Notes: a model not told the origin generated them from the letters alone. DNA of 64,000 nucleotides from Hymenobacter nitidus (GCF_020447315.1 NZ_JAJADQ010000006.1:1-64000), one strand, 5' to 3'. Shown: positions 16,554-26,715, numbered from the stretch's first letter. A program made the numbers and translations.

Positions 16554-17114
16554 CTAAGCCCCGGCTTCCGTCCGCCCGAAACCCATCTTGATGAGCACAA
16601 ACACGGCGTAGTTAAGCATGTCGCGGTAGTTGGCGTCCACGCCTTCCGACACCCGCGTGAGACCCGCCAGATCTTCAATCTGCTTGGTACGGTGCAATTT
16701 CATCAGGATGATGTCGGTGATGCTTTCAATGCGCATCTGCCGCCAGGCTTCGCCATAGTCGTGATTTTTGGCAAACAGCAGGCGGCGGTTTTCGGCCACC
16801 TGCTCGTCGTAGGCCGCCGCCACTTCGGCCGGGTCCAGGTCCAGCGGGGCGTCGGGGCTCAGGCGCAGCTGCATCAGGGCAATGATGCAGTAGTTGATGA
16901 TGGCCACAAACTCCTCCTCCACCCCATCGGCCACGAGCTGCACGCCCTTTTCCTGAATGGAGCGGATGCGCTGGGCCTTGATGTAGAGCTGGTCGGTGAC
17001 GGAGGGCAGGCGCAGAATGCGCCACGCGGTGCCGTAGTCGTGGGTCTTGGCCAGGAACAGGCTCCGGCATTGGCCAATTACCTGGTCGTACTCGTGCTGG
17101 GTTTGGTTACTCAA
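16554..17114 (-). CDS. DUF1599 protein, internal duplication
   Basis: A 186-residue soluble protein made of two similar halves: one around residues 15-55 (LFLAKTHDYGTAWR then KAQRIRSIQEKG) and one around 108-150 (LLFAKNHDYGEAWR then KLHRTKQIEDLAG). This matches DUF1599, a helical family I link loosely to nucleotide-metabolism folds. The start must be TTG at 17114, as no ATG lies in frame upstream within the gap to folP. Its start region overlaps the folP promoter, so the two divergent genes probably share control. Function unknown. Confidence 0.82.
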   Translation of the reverse strand: MSNQTQHEYDQVIGQCRSLFLAKTHDYGTAWRILRLPSVTDQLYIKAQRIRSIQEKGVQLVADGVEEEFVAIINYCIIALMQLRLSPDAPLDLDPAEVAAAYDEQVAENRRLLFAKNHDYGEAWRQMRIESITDIILMKLHRTKQIEDLAGLTRVSEGVDANYRDMLNYAVFVLIKMGFGRTEAGA

Positions 17115-17133
17115 AATTTTCGGCCTACTTTTA
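17102..17133 (+). promoter_or_regulatory. Promoter of folP-cdaA
   Basis: TTTG (17102-17105), a 20-base spacer and TACTTTTA (17126-17133) fit the Bacteroidota promoter with one mismatch. It lies 28 bases before the folP ATG and covers the start codon of the divergent DUF1599 gene. Confidence 0.6.
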
Positions 17134-17161
17134 AGAATCCCGGTTTTTAGCCTCTCTGCTC

Positions 17162-18046
17162 ATGTCTGTCCAGGCCGCGAAAGATACGTGTTTTTCCGCG
17201 AGGCAAACGTTGCGTTGCCCGGGTGGACGCGTCCTGAATCTGGCCGTGCCCCAGGTCATGGGCATCCTGAATCTGACCCCGGATTCCTTCTTCGCCAAGA
17301 GCCGCGTAGCCGGAACCGACGACCTGCTGCACCGCGCCGAGGCCATGCTCACGGCCGGGGCCAGCATCCTGGATGTGGGCGGCTACTCCTCGCGCCCCGG
17401 GGCCGAGCACATCGCCGAAGACGAGGAAAAGCGCCGGGTGCTGCCCGCCATTGAGGCCCTGCGCCGAACGTTTCCCGAGGCGTTTCTGTCGGTCGACACC
17501 TTCCGGGCCAGCGTGGCCTGCGCGGCCGTAGCGGCCGGCGCCGACATCCTCAACGACATCAGTGGCGGCACGCTCGACGAAGCCATGTTTGCCACCGCCG
17601 GCCGCCTGCAGGTGCCCTACATCCTGATGCACATGCGCGGTACGCCTCAGACCATGCAGCAGCTCACCGACTACCCCGACGGCCTCGTGCTGGAGCTGGT
17701 GCGCTACTTCCGCGACAAAGTGGCCCAGCTGCGCGCCGTAGGCGTGACCGATATTGTACTTGACCCCGGCTTTGGCTTCGCTAAAACCGCTACTCAGAAC
17801 CACGAACTGCTGGGCCGACTGCGAGAACTACAAATTCTGGGCTTGCCCATTCTGGCTGGCCTCTCGCGTAAAGCCATGGTTTACAAACCACTAGGTCTTA
17901 CTCCCGATGCCGCGCTGAGTGGCACGGTGGCCGTAAATACCATTGCCCTGCTCAACGGCGCCCGGCTCTTGCGCGTACACGACGTAGCCGAAGCCGTGCA
18001 AACCGTGCGGCTCGTTTCCAGCACCCTGATTCCCTCCTCCCCGTGA
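17162..18046 (+). CDS. folP: Dihydropteroate synthase
   Basis: A 294-residue TIM-barrel enzyme that joins p-aminobenzoate to hydroxymethyl-dihydropterin pyrophosphate in folate synthesis. Visible motifs are MGILNLTPDSFF near 31, DVGGYSSRPGA near 73, SVDTFRA near 108, NDISGG near 134 and DPGFGFAKT near 200, ending with GLSRK. Its stop overlaps the start of cdaA by 4 bases (GTGA), so the two are translationally coupled. This pairing is familiar in Bacteroidota. Confidence 0.96.
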   Translation: MSVQAAKDTCFSARQTLRCPGGRVLNLAVPQVMGILNLTPDSFFAKSRVAGTDDLLHRAEAMLTAGASILDVGGYSSRPGAEHIAEDEEKRRVLPAIEALRRTFPEAFLSVDTFRASVACAAVAAGADILNDISGGTLDEAMFATAGRLQVPYILMHMRGTPQTMQQLTDYPDGLVLELVRYFRDKVAQLRAVGVTDIVLDPGFGFAKTATQNHELLGRLRELQILGLPILAGLSRKAMVYKPLGLTPDAALSGTVAVNTIALLNGARLLRVHDVAEAVQTVRLVSSTLIPSSP

Positions 18047-18882
18047 TTGGCTCCTTCAGCATCGGCTTCCTGCGCATTGGCTGGATAGACGTCGTGGACG
18101 TGCTGCTGGTTACGGTGCTGTTCTATCAGCTCTACAAGCTGCTGACGGGGAGTGTGGCGCTGAAGATTTTTCTGGGCCTGATGTCCATCTACCTGCTCTA
18201 TCTGGTGGTGAAAGCCGCCGGTATGGAGCTGCTGACCAGCATCCTGGGCCAGTTTATGAGCGTGGGCGTGCTGGCCAGCATTATTCTGTTTCAGCAGGAG
18301 ATTCGACGCTTTCTGCTCACCATCGGCAAGGCCACGGCTTTTGACCGGATGCGGGTGTTTCCGTGGCGGCGCGAGGCGCCCACCGAGCGCATGAGCATCA
18401 CGCCCTTCGTGGAAGCGGCCAAGAGCCTGGCCGGCAAAAACACCGGCGCCCTGATTGCCTTCCAGATGGTATCGGACCTGAAGTTCTACGGCGACTCCGG
18501 CGACCTGATCGACGCCACCGTGAGCAAGCGCCTGCTCATGTCTATCTTCAACAAGACCTCACCCCTGCACGACGGCGCCGTGATTATCAGCAACAACCGC
18601 ATCAAGGCCGCCCGCTGCATTCTGCCCGTCAGTGAAAACCCCGACGTGCCCGCTTCCATGGGCCTGCGCCACCGCGCTGCCATCGGCCTGACGGAGGTAA
18701 CGGACAGCGTAGTATTGGTAGTGAGCGAGGAGACCGGCCAGATTTCGCTGGTGCGCGGCGGCGAGGTGTTCCGCAACTTATCCTCCTCCGACCTGCGGGC
18801 CCGCCTGAATGAGTTCCTGTTTGACGCTGCCCCGAAAGCAGCCAGCCCGTCGGCTTCGGCGGCCACGGAAGTAGCGGCGTAA
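18043..18882 (+). CDS. cdaA: Diadenylate cyclase (c-di-AMP synthase), CdaA type
   Basis: A 279-residue membrane enzyme making c-di-AMP from two ATP. Three N-terminal helices span about residues 10-90. The DAC domain carries SPLHDGAVII near 175 and GLRHRAAIGL near 205, the two catalytic signatures. The start is GTG at 18043 inside the folP stop. The C-terminal tail is rich in Ala, Ser and Pro and is probably disordered. c-di-AMP usually controls potassium and cell wall turgor balance; no c-di-AMP receptor gene is nearby. Confidence 0.95.
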   Translation: MIGSFSIGFLRIGWIDVVDVLLVTVLFYQLYKLLTGSVALKIFLGLMSIYLLYLVVKAAGMELLTSILGQFMSVGVLASIILFQQEIRRFLLTIGKATAFDRMRVFPWRREAPTERMSITPFVEAAKSLAGKNTGALIAFQMVSDLKFYGDSGDLIDATVSKRLLMSIFNKTSPLHDGAVIISNNRIKAARCILPVSENPDVPASMGLRHRAAIGLTEVTDSVVLVVSEETGQISLVRGGEVFRNLSSSDLRARLNEFLFDAAPKAASPSASAATEVAA

Positions 18883-18928
18883 ACGCGCCTACGCAAGCAT
18901 TAGACCTAGCTAATTCATTCAACGAAAA

Positions 18929-18960
18929 CAGGCTGCCCACCCGCTTGGATAGACAGCCTG
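18929..18960 (-). terminator. Weak terminator downstream of kbl
   Basis: A 7-base stem (CAGGCTG/CAGCCTG) with an 18-base loop is followed by TTTT on the minus strand, between the convergent cdaA and kbl genes. Confidence 0.4.
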
Positions 18961-18985
18961 CTGTACAGAATATCGACTGACGCTA

Positions 18986-20233
<1,248 letters not shown>

Positions 20234-20275
20234 CTGGTGAGGGTATGAAATTGTGAAGGGATGAGTGGGATACGG

Positions 20276-20283
20276 CAAAAGTA
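20276..20283 (-). promoter_or_regulatory. -7 promoter box of kbl
   Basis: Minus-strand TACTTTTG matches TAnnTTTG, 43 bases before the ATG at 20233. No clear -33 TTTG is present. Confidence 0.45.
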
Positions 20284-20341
20284 ACGACTCGTACTGTCTC
20301 CGCGCTGCTGCACGCTCTATCGTTGGTCATCCTTCACATAC

Positions 20342-20460
20342 TGTCTGTTATTCTGAGGCGCAGCCGAAGGACCTTATAGGATACGAATGACAAGCATAAC
20401 AACGACTCGTGCCGTCGTGATAAGGTCCTTCACTTCGCTGCACGCCGTTCAGGATGACAT
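20342..20460. repeat. Inverted pair of CCTGAG...GAAGGACCTT elements
   Basis: The left copy at 20342-20377 (TGTTATTCTGAGG...GAAGGACCTTAT) and the right copy at 20420-20460, in reverse orientation (TGTCATCCTGAAC...GAAGGACCTTAT), are separated by 42 bases. They can pair into a long imperfect hairpin. The element lies between the kbl promoter and the patatin stop. A second pair is at 22816-22983. Confidence 0.75.
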
Positions 20461-20496
20461 GCGAGAGTAGTAGAAGAGGCACCGGGCAATACTTGT

Positions 20497-21552
20497 TTAC
20501 AGCCGCCGTTCCAGAAACTGCTGCACGCCCAGCCGGCCGCTGTCTAGGAGCTGCTGCTTCTGCTGGGCCGACAGGCGCTTGATTTTCGGATTGAAGCCCA
20601 TGGTGTTGATACTCACCGTGCGGGGCCAGTCGGCGGGCTTGGCGGGGTTCAGGTTTTCCAGGGCCACGTTGTATAAAGCTCCTACGTAGCTGCCGAAGCT
20701 GTTGATGTTGTAGGGCGCCAGCTGCTGGCGGCCGGTAGCCAGGGTGTCGTAGGCAATTTGCTCGGCGCGGTCGAGGCGCAAACCCAGGGTTTCGGGGTTC
20801 ACAGCCGGCTGGTTGGCGGCGGCCAGTGCGGCGGGCTGGTAACGGGGCTGGTCGAACAAATCGACCGGGTAATTGGCCAGCAGGCCGCCATCCACCAGCA
20901 CTTCCACTGCTTGGTCTTTGGCAGGGCGCTGCACCACGTGGCCCTGCTGGTCGAGGAGCACAGCCCGGAAATAGAGCGGAATGCTCATCGAAATGCGCAC
21001 AGCGTCGGCCACGCGCATGTCGGGGTGGGTTTCGTAGCTGAACACCTGGGTGCACTGGCGCGTCAGGTTGGTGCCGGTGGTATACAGGTCACGGGCTTTG
21101 CCCTCGATGGCCAGGTTGTGGAGCTGGGCCAGGGTGAAGTCGGCCGAGCCGGTTTTGCGAGCCACCAGCTCACTCATAAACTTGGTAAACTGGTCGCCGC
21201 GGTACCAGCCGTACTGCTTGAGCAGGCGGGTGCTGCCCCCGAAGAAAATCAGGCGGCCGTCGTTGAGGCGCTGCACCGGCATGTCATTGACGATGGCAAT
21301 AATCTCGGCCGGCGAGTAGCCCACGGCCAGCAGCGCGGCCTGAATAGCGCCGGCCGAGGTGCCGCCCACGCGCCGGATGCCGGCCAGCACGCCCTGCCGG
21401 TCCAGCTCTTGCAGCGCCCCGCCGTAGGCAATGCCCCGGATGCCGCCACCTTCCATCACCAGGTTGCGGTAGATTACGGGAGCTGGGGTCTGGGCGAAGC
21501 TGGCTGTGGTCAGGCTCAGGACTAAACTGGCTAACAGAAAGATATGGCGCAT
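20497..21552 (-). CDS. Patatin-like phospholipase, exported
   Basis: A 351-residue protein whose signal peptide (MRHIFLLASLVLSLTTASFAQ) supports the ATG at 21552. The patatin fold shows the oxyanion loop GGGIRG, the nucleophile GTSAG and the partner aspartate in VDGGLLANYP, a full Ser-Asp dyad. Such enzymes cleave acyl chains from phospholipids or other lipids. It lies between kbl and tdh but has no evident tie to threonine metabolism. A CCTGAG inverted pair lies downstream. Confidence 0.9.
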   Translation of the reverse strand: MRHIFLLASLVLSLTTASFAQTPAPVIYRNLVMEGGGIRGIAYGGALQELDRQGVLAGIRRVGGTSAGAIQAALLAVGYSPAEIIAIVNDMPVQRLNDGRLIFFGGSTRLLKQYGWYRGDQFTKFMSELVARKTGSADFTLAQLHNLAIEGKARDLYTTGTNLTRQCTQVFSYETHPDMRVADAVRISMSIPLYFRAVLLDQQGHVVQRPAKDQAVEVLVDGGLLANYPVDLFDQPRYQPAALAAANQPAVNPETLGLRLDRAEQIAYDTLATGRQQLAPYNINSFGSYVGALYNVALENLNPAKPADWPRTVSINTMGFNPKIKRLSAQQKQQLLDSGRLGVQQFLERRL

Positions 21553-21766
21553 GTTACGGAAGAAGGGAATCGTCTGCAAGCAAAGAGAAATGGGTTGATA
21601 CACAAGCAGAGCCGGATTCTGCGGCCACGGTTGTGCTGAAGGCAAAATCCTGTACCAGCCCAGCAATAGGTTAGCCCCGAACCACTTAGCCACCTAACCC
21701 CGACCGTAGCGCCTTACGTACCAACCGGGCAGCGGCAGCCGCACCGCAGAAACCGCGTCTGTGCGG

Positions 21767-21774
21767 TATCTTTG
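21767..21774 (+). promoter_or_regulatory. -7 promoter box of tdh
   Basis: TATCTTTG is an exact TAnnTTTG match 37 bases before the tdh ATG. No -33 TTTG is seen at the normal distance. Confidence 0.5.
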
Positions 21775-21811
21775 TAGTCCCCTCCCACCCTCTCTTCCCT
21801 CAACGCTCATC

Positions 21812-22786
21812 ATGCAGTCTACTCCCAGCGACACTATCCTCGTCATCGGTGCCGGCGGCCAGCTTGGCCTCGAACTCACCCACGAACTGCGCCAGCGCTA
21901 CGGCGCCTCCCACGTGGTGGCCGCCGATGTGCGGGCTCCCAAAGATGCCGCGACGCAGGAATCCGGCCCGTTTGAGCTGCTCGACGTGCTGGACAAAAAC
22001 CGCCTGGAGGAAGTGATGCGCCAGTACAAGCCCAAGCAGGTGTATCACCTGGCAGCGTTGCTGTCGGCCACGGCCGAGAAAAACCCTAAGTTTGGCTGGC
22101 AGCTGAACATGGACGGCCTGTTCAATGTGCTCGATGCCAGCGTGGACCTGGGGGTGCAGCAGGTGTACTGGCCCTCGTCCATTGCCGTGTTCGGGCCCGA
22201 TACGCCCCGGGAGAATACGCCCCAGCTCACCATCATGAACCCCAACACCATCTACGGCATCAGCAAGCTGGCCGGGGAGCAGTGGTGCGAGTGGTACTTC
22301 AAGAAGCACGGCCTGGATGTGCGTAGCCTGCGCTACCCCGGCCTGATCGGCTACAAGAGCCTGCCCGGCGGCGGCACCACCGACTACGCCGTCGACATCT
22401 ACCACAAAGCCGTGGCCGGCCAGAGCTACGAATGCTTCCTCTCCGAGGACACCTACCTGCCGATGATGTACATGCCCGACGCGCTGAAAGCTACCTTGGA
22501 CCTCATGCACGCCCCAGCCGAGCAGATCAAGATTCGCAGCAGCTACAACCTGGGGGCTATGAGCTTCAGCCCCCGCGAAATTACGGCCAGCATCCAGCGC
22601 CACCAGCCCGATTTCCGGGTAACCTACCAGCCCGATTCGCGCCAGCAGATTGCCGACTCCTGGCCCGCCAGCATCGACGACAGCCGCGCCCGCCAGGACT
22701 GGGGCTGGCAGCCCGACTTCGACCTGGACAAGATGACCCAGGATATGCTGGTGAACCTGAAGCAGCAGGTGGCGCTGTCGGTGTAA
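21812..22786 (+). CDS. tdh: L-threonine 3-dehydrogenase, epimerase (SDR) type
   Basis: A 324-residue NAD-dependent enzyme of the extended short-chain dehydrogenase family. The nucleotide motif is VIGAGGQLGLEL near 10 and the catalytic pair is YGISK near 145, with SSIAVFGPDTP upstream of it. This architecture is typical of the bacterial short-chain TDH that oxidises threonine to 2-amino-3-ketobutyrate, which Kbl then cleaves. The ATG at 21812 follows a TATCTTTG box. A related NAD-dependent epimerase cannot be excluded, but the kbl gene nearby supports TDH. Confidence 0.92.
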   Translation: MQSTPSDTILVIGAGGQLGLELTHELRQRYGASHVVAADVRAPKDAATQESGPFELLDVLDKNRLEEVMRQYKPKQVYHLAALLSATAEKNPKFGWQLNMDGLFNVLDASVDLGVQQVYWPSSIAVFGPDTPRENTPQLTIMNPNTIYGISKLAGEQWCEWYFKKHGLDVRSLRYPGLIGYKSLPGGGTTDYAVDIYHKAVAGQSYECFLSEDTYLPMMYMPDALKATLDLMHAPAEQIKIRSSYNLGAMSFSPREITASIQRHQPDFRVTYQPDSRQQIADSWPASIDDSRARQDWGWQPDFDLDKMTQDMLVNLKQQVALSV

Positions 22787-22815
22787 CTTCTTTTTTGGCT
22801 GTTAAAACAATCGGC

Positions 22816-22983
22816 TGTCATCCTGAGCCTGCGAAGGACCTTCCTCCCCTACCCCACGGAAGTTTCATAAATGTAAAAAGCCCCTTTCTATCCGCTGGAA
22901 AAGGGCTTTTTACATTGGTATAATCCTTACCACTCAGGTGAGGAAGGTCCTTCGCAAAGCGGACGTCAGATCTAGGATAACAG
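22816..22983. repeat. Second inverted pair of CCTGAG...GAAGGACCTT elements, nested around a terminator
   Basis: The left copy at 22816-22846 (TGTCATCCTGAGC...GAAGGACCTT) and the reverse copy at 22940-22983 flank a terminator hairpin at 22870-22916. The whole forms a nested palindrome between the convergent tdh and terC genes. Confidence 0.75.
22870..22916. terminator. Bidirectional terminator between tdh and terC
   Basis: A 19-base stem with one G-T pair (AATGTAAAAAGCCCCTTTC against GAAAAGGGCTTTTTACATT) and a 9-base loop, with A and T runs on both sides. Confidence 0.85.
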
Positions 22984-23011
22984 ACGAACAAAAGCGGCTG
23001 AATAACTTGCT

Positions 23012-23830
23012 CTATCCCACCTTTTGCTTCTCGGCGTCGGGCTTGCGCTGGGGCATTTTGGGCATCACCGTGTGGCGGGGCACGTTGAACAGCCAGGAGG
23101 TGAGCATCGGCACCGCGAAGCAGCCTACGGTTATGAGCGTCAGGCCTACGTCGGCGCCGTGGCTGCCCAGAAACACGCTGAAGGGATGCGTCGGGAAGTA
23201 GTGCTCCACCAGGCTCAGCATCAGCTTCAGGCCCAGAATGCCGATAACGAGGAAGGCGGCCGTTTCCAGAAACGGGTACTTGGCCATGAGCAGCACGAAG
23301 GCCTGGGCTACCAGCCGCATGGCCAGAATCCCGATAAACACGCCCAAACAGATCAGAATCAGGTTGTCGGTGAAGGCCACGACGGCAAACACGTTGTCGA
23401 TACTGAAGGCCAGGTCCATGAGCTCGATAAGGGCTACGGTGGCCCAGAAATGGCCGAATAGCCCCAACGTGCGCTTGTAGAGCCAGCTTTTCTCTTTGTC
23501 GATTTCGTCGCCATTTTCATCCGACGACGAGCGGCGGGGCTTGAACTGGGCGTAGGCCAGGTAGAGCAGGTAGAGGCCGCCCAGGGGCTTGAGAAACCAG
23601 AACTCAATCAGGTAGGAGGCAAACAGGATGCAGAGGCCCCGGAACACGTAGGCCCCGATGATGCCGTAGCGCAGGGCCTTCTGGCGCTGCTCCTTGGGCA
23701 GGTCGCCGACCATGGTGGCCAGCACCGCGGCATTGTCTACCGAGAGCAGGCTTTCAATGATAATTAGGTTGCCCACGATGGCCAGCGCCGCCAGAGGGTT
23801 ATCGAGGATTTGCTGAAGGTGTGGATTCAT
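23012..23830 (-). CDS. TerC family integral membrane protein
   Basis: A 272-residue protein with seven or more helices and the family acidic motifs ESLLSVDNAAVLATMV near 26 and ELMDLAFSIDNVFAV near 142. TerC/Alx proteins are linked to metal (manganese) efflux or stress resistance. The ATG at 23830 gives the usual short N-terminus; longer in-frame starts look non-coding. No ter operon genes are nearby, so a tellurite role is not supported. Confidence 0.9.
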   Translation of the reverse strand: MNPHLQQILDNPLAALAIVGNLIIIESLLSVDNAAVLATMVGDLPKEQRQKALRYGIIGAYVFRGLCILFASYLIEFWFLKPLGGLYLLYLAYAQFKPRRSSSDENGDEIDKEKSWLYKRTLGLFGHFWATVALIELMDLAFSIDNVFAVVAFTDNLILICLGVFIGILAMRLVAQAFVLLMAKYPFLETAAFLVIGILGLKLMLSLVEHYFPTHPFSVFLGSHGADVGLTLITVGCFAVPMLTSWLFNVPRHTVMPKMPQRKPDAEKQKVG

Positions 23831-24035
23831 ACAACGTAAGTAGTAGACCGGCCGCCGCTTGGTACGGGAACAGCCAGCGGCCTGGTTGGAAGCAGACACA
23901 CGCGCCAACCGGCAAAAGTTTGCGCAAGGTAAAATTTTCGGTCCGCCTTAGCTGCTTCGGCGGGCCCCGGAGCCTAACTCCGGCGGCGCCCGGGCGTAAG
24001 AGAAGCAGCTCGGCTTTTCGCGGGCCCGCTTCCTT

Positions 24036-24764
24036 ATGATTGTAAACCTGACTCCCGACGGCTGGCAGATCATCTACCAGCAAGCCCACGCCCTGCTGGC
24101 GGCCCAGCTGGCCTGGCAGTGGCAGCCTTTTGGTCCCGCCGACCGCTGGGTGGGGCTACTGGCCGCCATTGCCCAGCACGACGACGAGCAGGAGCACTGG
24201 GACGGGCACTACGGCCTGACGCCGGCCGGGGCGCCGGCCAACTTCACGATGAAGGAATTCTCCCTGGCCCAGGCGACCGGCGTGCTGCGGGCCGCCCGCT
24301 TCCAGGGCCAGTGGCGTAGCCTGCTGACCAGCATGCACCTGAGCTTTCTCTACGAAAGCCTGCGCGGCCAGCAGCCGGAAATAGATGCTTTTCTGGATGA
24401 GCAAAAAGCCACCCAGCAGCAGTGGCGCCGCCGCCTGCACGTCACCAAGCCCGAAGCCCAGCAGGCCTACGACCTGATGCAGTGGTGCGACCGGCTCAGC
24501 CTGATTCTGTGCCGCCAGGAGCTGCCCGAAATGGGCCGCCACCTTGAAATCAGCACCGGGCCCGACGGGCAGCGCCACGAAGTAGCCCAGCCCGGCGCGG
24601 ATGGGCCGCTCCGGGTGACGCCCTGGCCGTTTGCAGCCCGCTCCTTCAGCGTGAGCGTGGAAGCCTGCCAGCTAAGTCAGCTCCAGTTCAAAGACGACGC
24701 CGAGCTGAGCCAGGCCATTCGCGACGCCCCCGTCGTGACGCTGCGCTGGGAATTCGTCCGGTAA
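24036..24764 (+). CDS. DUF3891 family protein
   Basis: A 242-residue soluble protein with the features I associate with DUF3891: AIAQHDDEQEHWD near 45, a central helical part, and CDRLSLILCRQELP near 150. The His-Asp pairs suggest a possible metal or HD-like site, but function is unknown. The stop ends one base before the stop of the convergent lipoprotein gene, leaving no room for a terminator. Confidence 0.8.
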   Translation: MIVNLTPDGWQIIYQQAHALLAAQLAWQWQPFGPADRWVGLLAAIAQHDDEQEHWDGHYGLTPAGAPANFTMKEFSLAQATGVLRAARFQGQWRSLLTSMHLSFLYESLRGQQPEIDAFLDEQKATQQQWRRRLHVTKPEAQQAYDLMQWCDRLSLILCRQELPEMGRHLEISTGPDGQRHEVAQPGADGPLRVTPWPFAARSFSVSVEACQLSQLQFKDDAELSQAIRDAPVVTLRWEFVR

Positions 24765-24765
24765 G

Positions 24766-25602
24766 TTATTCCAGCCGCGCAATCGGGGCCGGGTTCTGCA
24801 TCACGTTGGCGGGCACAGTGGTGCGGGCCGTAATATGATTGAGGCGGCGACCATCTTTGCCGTCGGTGCGGTCGGCGGCCAGCTGCAGGGGGCCGTACTG
24901 GCGGTACTCGCTCCAGCGGCGGCGAAAGGCGGGCTGGGCGTCGGTGGCTTTGGGAAAGTAGGCCCACTCTTCCACCAGCTTGGTGCGGGGGCTGATGTAG
25001 ACTTCGTACTTGTTGTCGGGCGTCACGCCCACGTTTTTGAAGGTCATGTTCAGCACCTCAGCCGGCGTGCCGTCCATGAGCTGGCCCGGGCCTTTGTAGG
25101 TCAGCGTCACGCCTGAATCCTTCAGTTTAAAGGGCATCAGCAGCCACCAGGAGTTATTTACCCAAATCGGGTACATGCGGTCCAGCAGCTTTTTCCCCTT
25201 CTCGGTGGTCGAAATATCCTGGCCCTTGCTGTAGGTGCGGCCCTGCTTGGTGGAGAGGTTATACACGGCCACCAGCGTATCCTTCTGCCAGCGGAAGTCG
25301 CCGGTTTGCTTGTCCCAAAGCTGGTAGGAGCCGTCGAGGAAGTCCCAGCCCAGCAGGCGCGTCTGCTGCCAGGCCTCGTAGCCGCCCATTTGCCGCATCA
25401 CGGTATCGGCCCAGGCCAGGGCGCGGGCATCGGAGCCGGCCTGGTCGAAGCCCGCCGCGGCCGGATACGCCACCACTTGGCTGGTAGCCGCACGGCCACC
25501 GGTGGCGGCGGGTTTGGAAGAGCGGCAGCCGCTGGGAGCCAGCAGCAGCAGGGCCAGCCCGGCCACGGGCAGGCTAGGCAGAAGTACACGGGAAATTGGC
25601 AT
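24766..25602 (-). CDS. Outer-membrane lipoprotein of unknown function
   Basis: A 278-residue protein with a lipobox signal (LALLLLAPSGC, cysteine near 25), which supports the ATG at 25602. The mature part has GGYEAWQQTRLLGWDF near 75, repeated aromatic beta strands and EVLNMTFKNVGVTP near 190, which recalls LolA-like or LppX-like beta folds. I do not recognise a named family with certainty. It converges on DUF3891 with a 1-base gap. Confidence 0.7.
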   Translation of the reverse strand: MPISRVLLPSLPVAGLALLLLAPSGCRSSKPAATGGRAATSQVVAYPAAAGFDQAGSDARALAWADTVMRQMGGYEAWQQTRLLGWDFLDGSYQLWDKQTGDFRWQKDTLVAVYNLSTKQGRTYSKGQDISTTEKGKKLLDRMYPIWVNNSWWLLMPFKLKDSGVTLTYKGPGQLMDGTPAEVLNMTFKNVGVTPDNKYEVYISPRTKLVEEWAYFPKATDAQPAFRRRWSEYRQYGPLQLAADRTDGKDGRRLNHITARTTVPANVMQNPAPIARLE

Positions 25603-25746
25603 AGCGCGGGGAAAGAAACGGGACAGTTGGAGGGTCAGCAAAGCTAGCAACTGTACGCGGACAGGATGGTTTTGGCCAGCTCAACCAAACGCAGGGGCCC
25701 TGGGCCCGTACGTAGTGCTATTCCTTGTTCTATTCTTTCTAGCCTT

Positions 25747-26715
25747 ATGGCCACGCAATACACCTTCTCTGACGTTGTCAGCACTCTGAAAACCACGGCC
25801 AGCGAGTTCATGGTCAACAACTCGTTCCGGCACGCGGCGGCGCTGTCGTACTACACCGTCTTCTCCCTGCCGCCCCTGCTGCTTATCGTCATCACGGTAG
25901 CCAGCTCGGTGTATGGGGCCGAAGCCGTAACGGGCCAGATCTACGGGCAGATGCGCGGCTTTCTGGGCGCCGACTCGGCCAAGTTCCTGCAGGATTCCAT
26001 TGCCGAATTTACCAAGCAGCAAAAAGGCGGTGTGGCGTCCATCATCGGTATCGGCACGCTGATTTTCGCGGCCACCACCTTCTTCGTGACCCTGCAGGAA
26101 AGCATCAACGACATCTGGAACCTGAAGGTCAAGCCCCGCAACGGCATCTGGCAGTTTGTGCGCGACCGGCTGCTGTCCTTCGGCCTGATTCTGAGCGTGG
26201 CCCTGCTGCTGCTCATCTCCTTCGTCATCAGCGCCATGCTTAGCGTCTTCACCGACCAGCTCCAGGCCTGGTTTCCCGAAGTGGCCGTCGTCGTGATTCA
26301 CCTCGTCGACTTCGTGCTGTCCCTCTTCATTACCTCCCTGCTGTTTGCCCTGATTTACCGCTACCTGCCCGACGCCATCATCCGCTGGCGCGACGTGGGC
26401 ATCGGGGCCGTCATTACCTCACTGCTGTTCTTACTCGGTAAATACCTGATTGCCTTCTACATCGCCAAGTCGAATCCGGGCTCGGCCTTTGGGGCGGCAG
26501 GCTCGGCCATCGTGCTGCTGCTGTGGGTAAACTACTCGTCGCTCATCATTTTCTTCGGCGCTGAGTTCACCCAGGAGTTTGCCGATGCCTTCGGCCAGAA
26601 AGTGCAGCCCAAGGCCCACGCCGTGCGCATCGAAACGCGCGAGGTGCCCGAGGGTGAAACCAATGAGGAAATCAGCACGGGCCGCCCCCGTTCCACGGGC
26701 CGGTTCCGGGCCTAG
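25747..26715 (+). CDS. YihY/BrkB family membrane protein
   Basis: A 322-residue protein with about six helices and a family N-terminus (NNSFRHAAALSYYTVFSLPPLLL near 20). Other family signatures are DIWNLK near 120 and the glycine-rich GSAFGAAGSAIVLLLWVNY near 245. The ATG at 25747 is chosen as the first codon after which the family match begins. Often misnamed ribonuclease BN; members may be transporters, but no substrate is established. A strong terminator follows. Confidence 0.9.
   Translation: MATQYTFSDVVSTLKTTASEFMVNNSFRHAAALSYYTVFSLPPLLLIVITVASSVYGAEAVTGQIYGQMRGFLGADSAKFLQDSIAEFTKQQKGGVASIIGIGTLIFAATTFFVTLQESINDIWNLKVKPRNGIWQFVRDRLLSFGLILSVALLLLISFVISAMLSVFTDQLQAWFPEVAVVVIHLVDFVLSLFITSLLFALIYRYLPDAIIRWRDVGIGAVITSLLFLLGKYLIAFYIAKSNPGSAFGAAGSAIVLLLWVNYSSLIIFFGAEFTQEFADAFGQKVQPKAHAVRIETREVPEGETNEEISTGRPRSTGRFRA

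Noticed and set aside
23930..24035. Short GC-rich stretch before DUF3891 as a possible riboswitch
   Set aside because: A GCGGGCCC-type inverted sequence is present but matches no riboswitch class I know and pairs poorly.
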